DNA from: a bacterium
Lineage (GTDB): Bacteria; Zhuqueibacterota; QNDG01; JAGLOF01
Length of the DNA stretch: 64,000 bases
Direction: 5' to 3'
Assembly: GCA_016934955.1 (NCBI GenBank)
Contig: JAFGRY010000026.1
Coordinates: 124,001 to 188,000 of the forward strand
A program made the position numbers and the translations under genes. Positions within the stretch are counted from its first letter, which is position 1, and every line of letters begins with the position of its first letter. Under the pieces are notes generated by a model. It saw only the letters and a program-made list of their open reading frames with translations, did no database searches and was not told the origin of the DNA. Shown piece by piece: positions 8,785 to 17,197 of the stretch.

Positions 8785-10143
8785 ATGACATTTCCAACCT
8801 GGTTGCAAAGAGCGATCACACGCGCGAAATCGCTGAGCCGGAGAACCTGGATCATCATCGCCGCAGTGTGTATAATCTTCATCACGGCCGTATCTCTTCT
8901 CCTGCCCGGCACCGATTCCATTGCGGTTGTGCCGGCCGAGCGGGGTGAGTTTGTCATCGACCTCTACACCGCCGGTGAAATTGAAGCATTGAATTCGACG
9001 AATGTATCCGTTCCCCGCATGCGCAGACACATGATGCTTCAGATTGTCAAGCTGGTAGACGAGGGGACCATTGTGGAAAAAGGTGACTTTCTCTTCCAGC
9101 TCGATCCCAGTGAAGCTCAGCAGCAGGTGACGGAGGCCCAGGACAAGCTTGAAAACGCCCGGGCGGCGCTCGAGAGTGAAAAGGCCTCGATTGAATCGAA
9201 TATGGCCCAGCTGCAGAGCCAGCTGGAGAGCCAGAACTACAGTTACCAGCAGACCGAGCTCAACCTGAAGATGATGGAATTCGAGGCTGAAGCGAAGCGG
9301 CAGGAAGCGCAGCTCAATCTTAAAAAAGCCGAAGTGGCGATGGAGCAGGCCAGGCAGAAAATAGAGTCGCAGAAAATCATTGACAAGGCGACCCTGATGC
9401 GGGCCGAGCTCAATGTCAAGCAGGCCGAGGCCGATCTTAACGAGTCGCGCCAGAATCTCGAGAAACTGACAATCACCGCTCCCATCGGCGGCCTGGTTGT
9501 CTACAAGGAAATTTACAGCAACAGCGGGCTGAAGAAAGTGCAGGTGGGCGACACTCCCTTCTGGGGTATGCCGGTAATCGGCATTCCCGACCTGTCTGTC
9601 ATGATGGCGAAAACCACCATCAATGAGGTGAATATCAGTAAAGTGCAGAAAGGTCAGAATGCCATCGTTACCATAGACGCGCTCGATGACCACACGTTTT
9701 ACGGCAGCATTACCAGGCTCGCCCCGCTGGCCCGCAGGGAAAATTCCACCAATGCCAAAGTGTTCGATGTGGAAGTGCAGCTCGATTCCACCGATGCCGA
9801 ACTGCGGCCCGGAATGACCTGCAGCGTCCGCCTCATATCAGACAGAATCGAAGACGCCCTGACCGTGCCCCTTCAGTCCGTTTTTGAAAAGGACGGTCAG
9901 ACCGTTGTTTATGTGAAGGGGGCCCGCGGCACCAGGATGCGGGAGGTGTCGGTCGGCCGCCGCAGCAGCGACAGGATTGAAATCCTGGAAGGATTGGAGG
10001 AAGGCGAGCTCGTCTGCCTGCGGGATCCTACCATTCCTCTTGATGAACTGGGAGGGGAGAGTGAAGGTGTGTCGCAGCCGTCGGCGCCCAAACCGGCGAA
10101 ACCGTCAAATTCCGGCGGCGGCAGGATGATCATGATCGGATAG
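8785..10143 (+). CDS. Periplasmic adaptor (HlyD/MacA-like membrane fusion protein), copy 2
   Basis: A 452-residue membrane-fusion protein with an N-terminal anchor (residues about 20-42), lipoyl halves at LVDEGTIVEKGDFLFQLD and LTITAPIGGLVVYKE, and an intervening coiled coil of about 110 residues rich in Glu, Gln and Lys. The barrel segment ELRPGMTCSVRLI and the C-terminal VPLQSVFEKDGQTVVYV are typical of MacA-type adaptors. It starts 85 bp after adaptor copy 1 with AGGGAG before the ATG. Gene order (adaptor, adaptor, FtsX/MacB-type permease, TolC) places both adaptors in one export machine. Confidence 0.92.
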   Translation: MTFPTWLQRAITRAKSLSRRTWIIIAAVCIIFITAVSLLLPGTDSIAVVPAERGEFVIDLYTAGEIEALNSTNVSVPRMRRHMMLQIVKLVDEGTIVEKGDFLFQLDPSEAQQQVTEAQDKLENARAALESEKASIESNMAQLQSQLESQNYSYQQTELNLKMMEFEAEAKRQEAQLNLKKAEVAMEQARQKIESQKIIDKATLMRAELNVKQAEADLNESRQNLEKLTITAPIGGLVVYKEIYSNSGLKKVQVGDTPFWGMPVIGIPDLSVMMAKTTINEVNISKVQKGQNAIVTIDALDDHTFYGSITRLAPLARRENSTNAKVFDVEVQLDSTDAELRPGMTCSVRLISDRIEDALTVPLQSVFEKDGQTVVYVKGARGTRMREVSVGRRSSDRIEILEGLEEGELVCLRDPTIPLDELGGESEGVSQPSAPKPAKPSNSGGGRMIMIG

Positions 10144-10160
10144 ATGCGCAGGAGACAACG

Positions 10161-11396
10161 GTGAATTTTCAAGAAAGTTTTTCGGTAAGTCTGAGCGGAC
10201 TGAGCACCCACAAACTCCGTACCTTCCTCACGATGCTGGGCATCATTTTCGGCGTCGCTGCGGTGATCGCCATGCTCTCCATCGGCGCCGGAGCCCGCAA
10301 GGAGGCGCTCGATCAGATCAAATTGCTGGGGATGAACAACGTGATCATCCGCTCCAGGCCCATCGAGACCCAGGACGACAGCAGGGGCGTTGTCATCGAG
10401 GCCAGGGGACTGACGATGGAAGATGCCCGCTCTCTCAACATCCTGAATCCGCTGGTGAGTTCCGCCATACCACAGAAAGAAATTACGGATGTACGCATTA
10501 CGCGCAGCAGTGAAGAGATCTACGGAACGGTGATCGGCACCCAGCCGGATCTGCGCACGGCGCTGAATCTTGACCTGACCGGCGGCAATTTTTTCAATTA
10601 TCAGGACGGACATGATTCCCGCCGGGTATGCGTGCTGGGGTATGCAATCAAAAAACAGCTGTTTCTCTATGAAGAAGCGGTGGGCAAACGGGTTAAAATC
10701 GGTGATGTCTGGTTCACGGTCAGCGGGGTCATGGCACCGAAACCCCGCTCCACCGGAAAGGGGGGTGTCGGTGACCGGGACCTGAATTACGATGTCTACG
10801 TTCCCCTTTCCACGGCCTCGCTCAGGTTCGATATCGATCCCGCCCAGTCGGAAGTCGATCAGATTATTTTACGGGTGAACGACGAGACGAGGATCAAAGA
10901 GGCATCCAATCTCGCCCGGGACCTGCTGCTGCTCAGGCACAACAGCAAAGAGGATTTCGCTATTATCGTTCCGGAGGAGCTGCTGCGGCAGAGTCAGCGA
11001 ACGCAGCGGATATTCAACATCGTCATGGGAGCCATCGCCGGTATCTCGCTGCTGGTCGGGGGCATCGGCATCATGAACATCATGCTCGCCTCGATTCTCG
11101 AGCGGACGAGGGAGATCGGGGTGCGCCGCGCCATCGGGGCGACCAGAAAGGATATTCTGGGACAGTTCCTGATCGAATCCATTCTGCTCAGTTTCGGCGG
11201 CGGGCTCATCGGGGTCTTTCTGGGATTTGTCATGACACAGGTCATCTCTTCTTACGCCAACTGGACGACAATCATCGATTTCGGATCGGTTGTACTCGCG
11301 TTCTGCGTCTCGGCGAGCATCGGCATTATTTTCGGGATCTACCCCGCCAGGAAAGCCGCACGGCTCGATCCCATCGAATCGCTGAGATATGAATAA
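10161..11396 (+). CDS. ABC transporter permease, MacB/FtsX type (no fused ATPase)
   Basis: A 411-residue permease with the MacB_PCD arrangement: one N-terminal helix (LRTFLTMLGIIFGVAAVIAM), a periplasmic domain of about 230 residues, then three C-terminal helices with the signature ERTREIGVRRAIGATRKDI in the cytoplasmic loop. MacB itself carries an N-terminal ATPase; here it is absent and no ATPase gene is adjacent. The start is GTG at 10161 with AGGAG seven bases upstream. Together with two adaptors and a TolC-like protein it should form a tripartite pump or a mechanotransmission export complex; the substrate is unknown. Confidence 0.92.
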   Translation: MNFQESFSVSLSGLSTHKLRTFLTMLGIIFGVAAVIAMLSIGAGARKEALDQIKLLGMNNVIIRSRPIETQDDSRGVVIEARGLTMEDARSLNILNPLVSSAIPQKEITDVRITRSSEEIYGTVIGTQPDLRTALNLDLTGGNFFNYQDGHDSRRVCVLGYAIKKQLFLYEEAVGKRVKIGDVWFTVSGVMAPKPRSTGKGGVGDRDLNYDVYVPLSTASLRFDIDPAQSEVDQIILRVNDETRIKEASNLARDLLLLRHNSKEDFAIIVPEELLRQSQRTQRIFNIVMGAIAGISLLVGGIGIMNIMLASILERTREIGVRRAIGATRKDILGQFLIESILLSFGGGLIGVFLGFVMTQVISSYANWTTIIDFGSVVLAFCVSASIGIIFGIYPARKAARLDPIESLRYE

Positions 11397-11418
11397 CACA
11401 ATTGCAAAGGAGATTGTA

Positions 11419-12969
11419 ATGAAGTCAGCCAGGACCTACTTTTTTCGGGGTGCGGTCATCCTCGGTCTCTCGTGCCTTTTCCTCCCGGGTGCGTTCGCCC
11501 AGGAAAACACGCTCACCCTTACCCTCGATAAAAGCATCGATATCGCCCTGGGCGAGAGTTACAGTATCAGGAATCTCGAAGAGATGAACATCTGGGCCGC
11601 CAAGAATCTCTGGGCGGCGAAAGCAGCGTTCCGCACCAACATCGACCTCAGCCTCTCCGCTCCCATCTATAACGAGGGATTCAAGCTGATAGAAGTGGTC
11701 GGAGACAATCCCATCGCCAAAAAATACGGCGACTACCGCTTCAACGGGCAGCTGGACATCAATCAGCCCATGCCGTGGCTCCCCTTCGGCGGCGGTATGC
11801 TGACGCTGCGTTCCCAGGGGTATCAGATGAAATCCTGGACGCCGTCAATCGCGGATCCCGATGTAGATCTGATTTCGAAAAAATTCTACTCGTCGATCAG
11901 CATACGGCTTGAAAAGCCCCTTTTCACCATCAACGATCTGGCTCTGAACCTGCGACAGGCTGAACTGTCATACGAACGGCAGTCCCGGGTATTCAAGCGC
12001 TCTGAACTCGACCTCGTCTATCAGGTCACCCAGGCATTCTATCATCTCTACAGCCAGATTGAGAACCACAAGATCAACCGGGAAAAGGTAGAACGGCAGG
12101 AACAGATCTTCGAAACCACGGAAAACAAGTTCAAGGCGGGTCTCATTGCCGAGGTCGAGGCGATGCAGGCCGAAGTGGATCTAATTCAGTACCGGAATGA
12201 ACTGAAGAGTTCCGATGGAAGCCTTGAAGCGGCGATGGCCTCTTTCAAGCAGCTGATCGGTATTCCCCTGGACCAGGCGATAGATGTGGAAACCGAGCTC
12301 GAAATCGCTCCCGTGCACATCGATGTGGACAAGGCGGTGGGTCTGGCGCTTCAGAACAGGAGCGAAATTGTTGAGAAAAAGATCGATATCGAAGGCCAGA
12401 AGATCAGCGTGAAACAGATCGACGCCCGGGTGGCGGTCAAGGGCAATGTTTCCGCCTATTATGACCTTTCGGGATTTTCGGATCCGACGCTTCCCCTCAG
12501 CAGCACCACAGAGGAGCTGTTTCAGTCCAGCTGGGAGGTGCTCAGGGACACGCCGAACCGGGGACTCACTTTTGAGCTGGAGGTGCCGCTGTTTGACTGG
12601 GGCAGAAACAAGGCCCAGGTGCAGGCTGCTGAGGCTCAGCTGCGGCAGGAAGAATTACAGCTCAGCAATCTCTATGTCACCATCGAGCGGGAAGTACGGG
12701 ATGTGGTCAGAAACGTCTCCCAGACCTACGACCGGGTGCAGATGCTCAAAAAAAGCAATGACGTCAGCCAGAAGTCATTCGACATAAGTCTGCAGCGGTT
12801 CGCCAACGGAGATATCACGTCCACGGAACTCGATCGCGCCAGTGAGAAACTCAACACCTCGAAACTGTCCTATCTGCAGGCCTACAATGAATATAAACTC
12901 GCCCTGGCTGATTTGAAGCGGAAGACGCTGTACGACTTTGAAAACAGGAGATCGCTGGTGGAAGAGTGA
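11419..12969 (+). CDS. TolC-like outer-membrane efflux protein
   Basis: A 516-residue outer-membrane factor. It has a clear signal peptide (residues 1-24, ending GAFAQ) and two OEP repeats: helices around residues 170-260 (YLYSQIENHKINREKVERQ region) and 390-505, with the second repeat containing LEVPLFDWGRNKAQVQAAEA, a hallmark of the family. ATG 11419 is chosen because AAGGAG lies at 11407-11412; the in-frame ATG at 11389 overlaps the permease end and lacks a signal peptide start. It closes the export operon and is followed by an intrinsic terminator. Confidence 0.93.
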   Translation: MKSARTYFFRGAVILGLSCLFLPGAFAQENTLTLTLDKSIDIALGESYSIRNLEEMNIWAAKNLWAAKAAFRTNIDLSLSAPIYNEGFKLIEVVGDNPIAKKYGDYRFNGQLDINQPMPWLPFGGGMLTLRSQGYQMKSWTPSIADPDVDLISKKFYSSISIRLEKPLFTINDLALNLRQAELSYERQSRVFKRSELDLVYQVTQAFYHLYSQIENHKINREKVERQEQIFETTENKFKAGLIAEVEAMQAEVDLIQYRNELKSSDGSLEAAMASFKQLIGIPLDQAIDVETELEIAPVHIDVDKAVGLALQNRSEIVEKKIDIEGQKISVKQIDARVAVKGNVSAYYDLSGFSDPTLPLSSTTEELFQSSWEVLRDTPNRGLTFELEVPLFDWGRNKAQVQAAEAQLRQEELQLSNLYVTIEREVRDVVRNVSQTYDRVQMLKKSNDVSQKSFDISLQRFANGDITSTELDRASEKLNTSKLSYLQAYNEYKLALADLKRKTLYDFENRRSLVEE

Positions 12970-12992
12970 TCCCGCCGGCCTTGATATGATGG

Positions 12993-13037
12993 AAGCGGTG
13001 AGAGGTGCCTTCCGGGAGCCGTATCACCGCTTTTTTT
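12993..13037 (+). terminator. Intrinsic terminator of the export operon
   Basis: A 9-bp perfect stem, AAGCGGTGA at 12993-13001 with TCACCGCTT at 13024-13032, a 22-base loop and a T-run to 13037. It lies between the convergent TolC-like gene and the capA-like gene, and its right arm overlaps the last codons of the latter. On the minus strand no T-run follows, so it should act mainly on plus-strand transcripts. Confidence 0.8.
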
Positions 13038-14160
13038 CTATCGGACTAAACCGTTTTTCCTCCACATTCCGGGTGTGACGCTGCATCAGGTCTCTAGTAT
13101 CCGCAAGGAAGCGGCCCATTGTTTCCCCCTCCTCAGGAGACAGATCCCGGTATCCCCGGTCTTCATAGATACTGCAGGGGAGCACACTGAACCGGGTGTG
13201 CCCGGCCGAATCCACTCTGCGAACCCAAGTCAGGTAGTATCCGCACTCAGAGATATAGGTCAGGCTGTCGTTTTTGGTCAGTTCCAGCAGCACCGTCATA
13301 CCGCCGTCCCTGCGGGGCTGCCGCTGGTTCGACAGGTAGTTACCCAGCGACCAGGCGATGAAGGAGTGCCTGCCGGTTGCCGTGTCGTATTCACACGAGA
13401 GGGGCTGAATGACGTGAGGATGGGATCCGATAATGATGTCCACGCCGTTTCTGAAGAGAAAATCAGCTGTTTCCCGCTGGGAGAGGTCCGGCAGGGAACG
13501 ATACTCTCCGCCCCAGTGAAGAAAAACGATGAGTTTGTCAAGATCGAGACTCAGGCAGTGTTCGAGATCCTCTGTCATGGCGAGGGTGTCGATCCTGGCG
13601 ACAAGGGCGGGAAATGGTGTCGGTAACCCGTTGGTGCCGTAGGTGTAATTCAAGAGGCCGACGGTAATGCCGTTTTTCGTCAGCACCAGGGGCCGGCGTT
13701 GACGCATTTCCCGGAAGGCGCGGTAACTGCCGGTCGAGGCGAACCCCAGTGAGTCGAGGATGCCGAGGGTGCGGGCAAGGCCGTGCAGGCCCCGGTCGCA
13801 GATGTGATTGTTCGCGGTGGCGAGGACATCGATGCCGCACTCTCTGCAGGCTTCGGCCAGTGCGTCGGGAGAAGAGAAGCGGGGATAGCCGCTGTAGGGA
13901 GGGCCGGCGAGCGTCACTTCCAGATTGGCCACCGCGAAATCGGCCTCCCTGATCAGCGGGGCCACCTGGCTGAATACGGACGCGTAATCGTAGCGGGCAT
14001 GCAGAGGATCCCAGGCGCCCTCGATCTGGGGCTGGTGTCCCATGATGTCACCCATGAAGAGCAGCCTGAGAGAGGATTCCGAAGCGGCCGGCGGGGAGAG
14101 GTGCCCGGAAATGCATACCAGCGATATGACCGCCGGCGGCAGCAGCAGGAATTTCATCAT
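13024..14160 (-). CDS. CapA-family metallophosphoesterase-like protein
   Basis: A 378-residue exported protein of the CapA/PgsA family (metallophosphoesterase fold, first known from poly-gamma-glutamate capsule synthesis). It has an N-terminal signal-like segment (residues 3-25), then FMGDIMGH, NLEVTLAG, ATANNHICDRG, VFLHWGGEY, GSHPHVIQP and AWSLGNYLSNQ, which together make the dimetal site and the family signature. GAGGAAGGA precedes the tandem ATG ATG start. It is the last gene of a minus-strand group with the EpmA-like and M20 genes; no other poly-glutamate gene is present, so a capsule role is not shown. Confidence 0.88.
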   Translation of the reverse strand: MMKFLLLPPAVISLVCISGHLSPPAASESSLRLLFMGDIMGHQPQIEGAWDPLHARYDYASVFSQVAPLIREADFAVANLEVTLAGPPYSGYPRFSSPDALAEACRECGIDVLATANNHICDRGLHGLARTLGILDSLGFASTGSYRAFREMRQRRPLVLTKNGITVGLLNYTYGTNGLPTPFPALVARIDTLAMTEDLEHCLSLDLDKLIVFLHWGGEYRSLPDLSQRETADFLFRNGVDIIIGSHPHVIQPLSCEYDTATGRHSFIAWSLGNYLSNQRQPRRDGGMTVLLELTKNDSLTYISECGYYLTWVRRVDSAGHTRFSVLPCSIYEDRGYRDLSPEEGETMGRFLADTRDLMQRHTRNVEEKRFSPIEKKR

Positions 14161-14215
14161 TGCTTCCTTCCTCGTATGAAGCCGGCCTTGATGCCCGCAA
14201 ATATGACAAACCGGC

Positions 14216-15253
14216 TCATTCGGACCGCCGTCCGGCGTACCGCGAGAGGGGAAAGAGCATCACCTCGTCCACTGAGGCGCAGCCGGTGAAGAGCATCACG
14301 AGCCGGTCCACGCCGAGAGCCATTCCCGCGCAGGGGGGGAGATCCCGGCAGAGCGCCGCCAGCAGCTCCGTGTCGATGGGCAGCGTTCTGCCGGTCTGCT
14401 TCTTTTTAATCCGGCGATCGTTCTCAAACCGCCGCTGCTGTTCACCACTGTCCAGCAGTTCACTGTATCCGTTGGCCAGTTCCATGCCCCCGATATAGAG
14501 TTCCGCCCGTTCCGCCCATTCCGGCCTTTCGGCGCCGGCTTTGGCCATCATGCCCATCGAAAGAGGGTAGTCGGTGATAAACAGCGGTTTTGTGAGTCCA
14601 ATGAACGGTTCGATTTTACTCAGATAGAGCCGGAAGAACAGGGTCTCCCAGGAATCATCGGACTGGTGGTGAAGTTTGTGGGCGTTTACGGCGTTGATCA
14701 TGTCCTGCCGTGAATGTTTTTCAAAGAGGTCGATGCCGACATACTGAAGAAAAAGATCACGCACCGTTATGCGTTTCCACGGCGGCGAAAGATCGATATG
14801 CAGTCCCTGATAGGTAATGGAATCTCCCTCTGCGAGCTTGCGGGCGATGAACATGATCAGTGCTTCAGTCTCTTCCATGATGTCACGGTAGTCGGCGTTC
14901 CGCCGGTACCATTCCAGCATGGTGAATTCGGCATTATGCAGGGGCGACGACTCCTCGTTCCTGAACACTTTTCCCAGGAAGACGATATCGCCGGCACCGG
15001 CGGCAAGCATTTTTTTCATGCTGTGCTCCGGCGATGTATGAAGAAAGAGGGGCGACCGTTCCCCCCGTCCGTCGTGCCAGGCGGTGAGAAAGGAGGTGAT
15101 GTTCGCGTCCAGGGTAGGGAAGGGCGTGAGCAGGGGAGCCTCGACTTCAAGATATCCGCGGGAGCGGAAGAAATCTCTGATATATCTGAGAATCAGGGCC
15201 CGCTTTTCCAGGACAGGCCAGTTGAAACCTCCGTTGTTTCGTGCATGATTCAC
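14216..15253 (-). CDS. epmA: Elongation factor P lysyltransferase-like (EpmA/GenX/PoxA), LysRS paralogue
   Basis: A 345-residue class II synthetase core without the N-terminal anticodon-binding domain of LysRS. Class II motifs are visible: FLHTSPEHSMKKML, GKVFRNEESSPLHNAEFTML (motif 2) and GMALGVDRLVMLFTG (motif 3), with ELANGYSEL between them. This matches EpmA, which attaches beta-lysine to a lysine of EF-P. The efp and epmB genes are not in the window, so substrate is inferred. The start is a GTG; a GGGAGG lies rather far upstream (about 13 bases), so the start is not certain. The M20 gene ends 18 bp upstream. The full-length lysS is separate, at 47150. Confidence 0.88.
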   Translation of the reverse strand: MNHARNNGGFNWPVLEKRALILRYIRDFFRSRGYLEVEAPLLTPFPTLDANITSFLTAWHDGRGERSPLFLHTSPEHSMKKMLAAGAGDIVFLGKVFRNEESSPLHNAEFTMLEWYRRNADYRDIMEETEALIMFIARKLAEGDSITYQGLHIDLSPPWKRITVRDLFLQYVGIDLFEKHSRQDMINAVNAHKLHHQSDDSWETLFFRLYLSKIEPFIGLTKPLFITDYPLSMGMMAKAGAERPEWAERAELYIGGMELANGYSELLDSGEQQRRFENDRRIKKKQTGRTLPIDTELLAALCRDLPPCAGMALGVDRLVMLFTGCASVDEVMLFPLSRYAGRRSE

Positions 15254-15271
15254 CCGAATTGCACCGCCTCC

Positions 15272-16510
15272 CTATTCCTGCAGAAAAATATGCGCGAACA
15301 CTTTGGCGTCGGCAAGAGTGTTCGCAATGTCACTGTATTCATTGGGCCCGTGCAGTGTGTCGTCCAGCGTGCACCAGCAGACGGCGGGAAGCCCTTCTTT
15401 GCGAAAACAGGCTGCAACCGTACCCCCGCCGATACCGAGCGTGAACGCGTCCCGGCCGGTTACCGACTTCACCGCCTTTTTTATCGCTTCAGCCGCGGGT
15501 GTGTCGGCGGGCGTCGGCGGCGGGGCCGATTCTTCCTGGGGGTACTCGATGGTGACGGTGACTCCGAACTGCTTTTCGATATCGTCACTGCAGCTTCTGA
15601 TCGCCCTTTTTATCTCTTCCAGATCGTATACGGGAAGAATTCTGCAGTCGAGGCAGAAGACGTCGAGTCCGGGAATGGTATTGATGTTCTCCACGTTCAG
15701 TTCTTTTTTAGTCGGTTCAAAAGTCGAAACGGGCGGGTCGTACAGCGCTTCCCGGCGGTCGAAGAGGCCGTAGAGACTGTCCAGTCTGACAATGAGATGT
15801 GCTCCCGCCCTGTGGGCGTTTATCCCTTTTTCGGGTGTCGAACCGTGTGTCATCTTGCCCTTGACCGTGATTTTTGTCCAGAGAATGGATTTTTCCGCCA
15901 CCTCGATCGCAACCCCTTCCGAATCACCGGCATCGGGAATGATGATGATGTCATGTTCGCTGAATATATCAGGTCTCTGCTCCAGCAGATATTTGATGCC
16001 GAAATGTGACCCGTTCTCCTCATCGGCGACAATAGCCAGTCCGACTGAATATTCGGGGGTGATCCCGGTGTCGCTGAACGCTTTCAAGGCAAGAAATGAG
16101 GAGATAAGGCCCTGCTGGTTGTCTTCGGTGCCGCGGCCGTATATCTTCCCATCCTTCTCCACGGCGGTGAAAGGATCTGTATCCCATAACGAACGGTCGC
16201 CCGCGGGGACGACATCCATGTGTGACATGATCCAGACTGTTTTTCCGGGTCTTCTTCCTTTGCGCAAGGCAATGATGTTGGGACGAAAGCCGCTGGAAAC
16301 GCGGCTGTCTGGTGCCTTGATGATTTCCAGAGAATCCCATTGAAGTTCAGCGAGCAGCGATTCGATATAGACCGATTTTTCCGCTTCACCGTCGCCGCCG
16401 CTTTCAGGACCCAGCGCCGGAATGGCGGTCAGCCCCTGCTGCAGGGGCAAAACGGTGTCCCTGTAGGAATCGATGCGATCAGCAATAACCGAGAATGTCT
16501 TTTCATCCAT
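15272..16510 (-). CDS. M20-family metallopeptidase / amidohydrolase (ArgE/DapE-like)
   Basis: A 412-residue enzyme with the di-zinc M20 motifs: MSHMDVVPAGD (first metal His and catalytic Asp), GRGTEDNQQG (bridging Asp) and VADEENGSHFG (catalytic Glu-Glu), then the dimerisation domain with KGKMTHGSTPEKGINAH, and GIGGGTVAACFR near the C terminus. The start ATG at 16510 is chosen because homology-like sequence (MDEKTFSVIAD) begins there with AGGGGACAGG upstream; an in-frame extension to 16597 looks non-coding. Substrate unknown; probably a dipeptidase or acyl-amino-acid hydrolase. Confidence 0.88.
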   Translation of the reverse strand: MDEKTFSVIADRIDSYRDTVLPLQQGLTAIPALGPESGGDGEAEKSVYIESLLAELQWDSLEIIKAPDSRVSSGFRPNIIALRKGRRPGKTVWIMSHMDVVPAGDRSLWDTDPFTAVEKDGKIYGRGTEDNQQGLISSFLALKAFSDTGITPEYSVGLAIVADEENGSHFGIKYLLEQRPDIFSEHDIIIIPDAGDSEGVAIEVAEKSILWTKITVKGKMTHGSTPEKGINAHRAGAHLIVRLDSLYGLFDRREALYDPPVSTFEPTKKELNVENINTIPGLDVFCLDCRILPVYDLEEIKRAIRSCSDDIEKQFGVTVTIEYPQEESAPPPTPADTPAAEAIKKAVKSVTGRDAFTLGIGGGTVAACFRKEGLPAVCWCTLDDTLHGPNEYSDIANTLADAKVFAHIFLQE

Positions 16511-16606
16511 TGCCTGTCCCCTGATGATGGGTGATTGAGGTCTGCCATGCGTGCCGCAGGCTGAATAAATGATACAAAAGACGTGAACAATAAGCAAATA
16601 AAAAAC

Positions 16607-16635
16607 TTGCCTTTTAATGATATTTTTTATAGATT
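16607..16635 (+). promoter_or_regulatory. Possible promoter of tRNA-Arg
   Basis: TTGCCT at 16607-16612, a 17-base spacer and TAGATT at 16630-16635 give a weak sigma-70-like promoter 18 bases before the tRNA. The surrounding sequence is A/T-rich. The match is modest and rests on spacing and position. Confidence 0.3.
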
Positions 16636-16653
16636 GCTTGATCAGTATATAAT

Positions 16654-16726
16654 GCCCCAGTAGCTCAGAGGATAGAGCCGCGGTTTCCTAAACCGTGGGT
16701 CGCAGGTTCGATTCCTGCCTGGGGTA
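16654..16726 (+). tRNA. tRNA-Arg (anticodon CCU)
   Basis: A full cloverleaf can be folded: acceptor strand 16654-16660, D-arm GCTC/GAGC, anticodon stem GCGGT/ACCGT with loop TTCCTAA (anticodon CCT at 16687-16689), T-arm GCAGG/CCTGC with TTCGATT loop, and acceptor 3' strand ending at 16725 with discriminator A at 16726. It reads AGG. CCA is not encoded. The first acceptor pair is G-U rather than G-C. The gene lies between a minus-strand peptidase gene and a plus-strand receiver gene. Confidence 0.95.
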
Positions 16727-16781
16727 CGGGCTAGACAGTACAGACACTAAAAAGTGTTTCAATTAGAAAACGGGGGATTCA

Positions 16782-17165
16782 ATGAAGCCCAAGATTTTAG
16801 TTGTAGACGATGTCGATACGATCGCACGCGTTTATGCCCGCTTTCTGGAACGGAAGGGATATGACGTGCATATCGCTTTCAACGGTGACGAAGCCCTCAC
16901 TATCTGGGAGCAGATAAAGCCGGATCTGGTTATCAGCGATATCCGTATGCCGAAAATGAGCGGATTTGAACTGGCCAACAAGATCAGGAAAATGAATCCC
17001 GATCAGAAGATTATCCTCATGACCGGCTATGCCGACGAAGCTGAAGTTCTTGAACAGCAGCAGACACACGGATTCCCGTTTTTTACCAAGCCCGCGGACC
17101 TGCAGACCACCGTTGCGAAGATCGTCAGTGACGTGATGGACGGGACGTACAACGCGGAAAAATAG
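16782..17165 (+). CDS. Stand-alone response-regulator receiver protein (CheY-like)
   Basis: A 127-residue single receiver domain. Acidic pocket D9-D10 (LVVDDVD), phospho-acceptor D53 (VISDIRMPKMSG), a Thr in the LMTGYAD segment and the conserved Lys in FFTKPAD are all present, so it should be phosphorylated normally. There is no output domain; it may act by protein contact or as a relay step. It stands between tRNA-Arg and a membrane TPR protein, with no kinase adjacent; the nearest kinases are in the island from 36614. Confidence 0.93.
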   Translation: MKPKILVVDDVDTIARVYARFLERKGYDVHIAFNGDEALTIWEQIKPDLVISDIRMPKMSGFELANKIRKMNPDQKIILMTGYADEAEVLEQQQTHGFPFFTKPADLQTTVAKIVSDVMDGTYNAEK

Positions 17166-17197
17166 ATACCATTAATTAAGGATTGATCAGAGGACCT

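Noticed and set aside
8539..9693. A 384-codon minus-strand open frame opposite the two adaptor genes
   Set aside because: Both adaptors have clear domain structure; the antisense product is low in recognisable motifs and spans two real genes.
16648..16653. Perfect TATAAT immediately before tRNA-Arg
   Set aside because: A promoter -10 box here would start transcription inside the tRNA; likely chance in A/T-rich sequence.
17183..17197. TTG start giving five extra residues on the TPR protein
   Set aside because: AGAGGA within this stretch is a ribosome site for ATG 17198.
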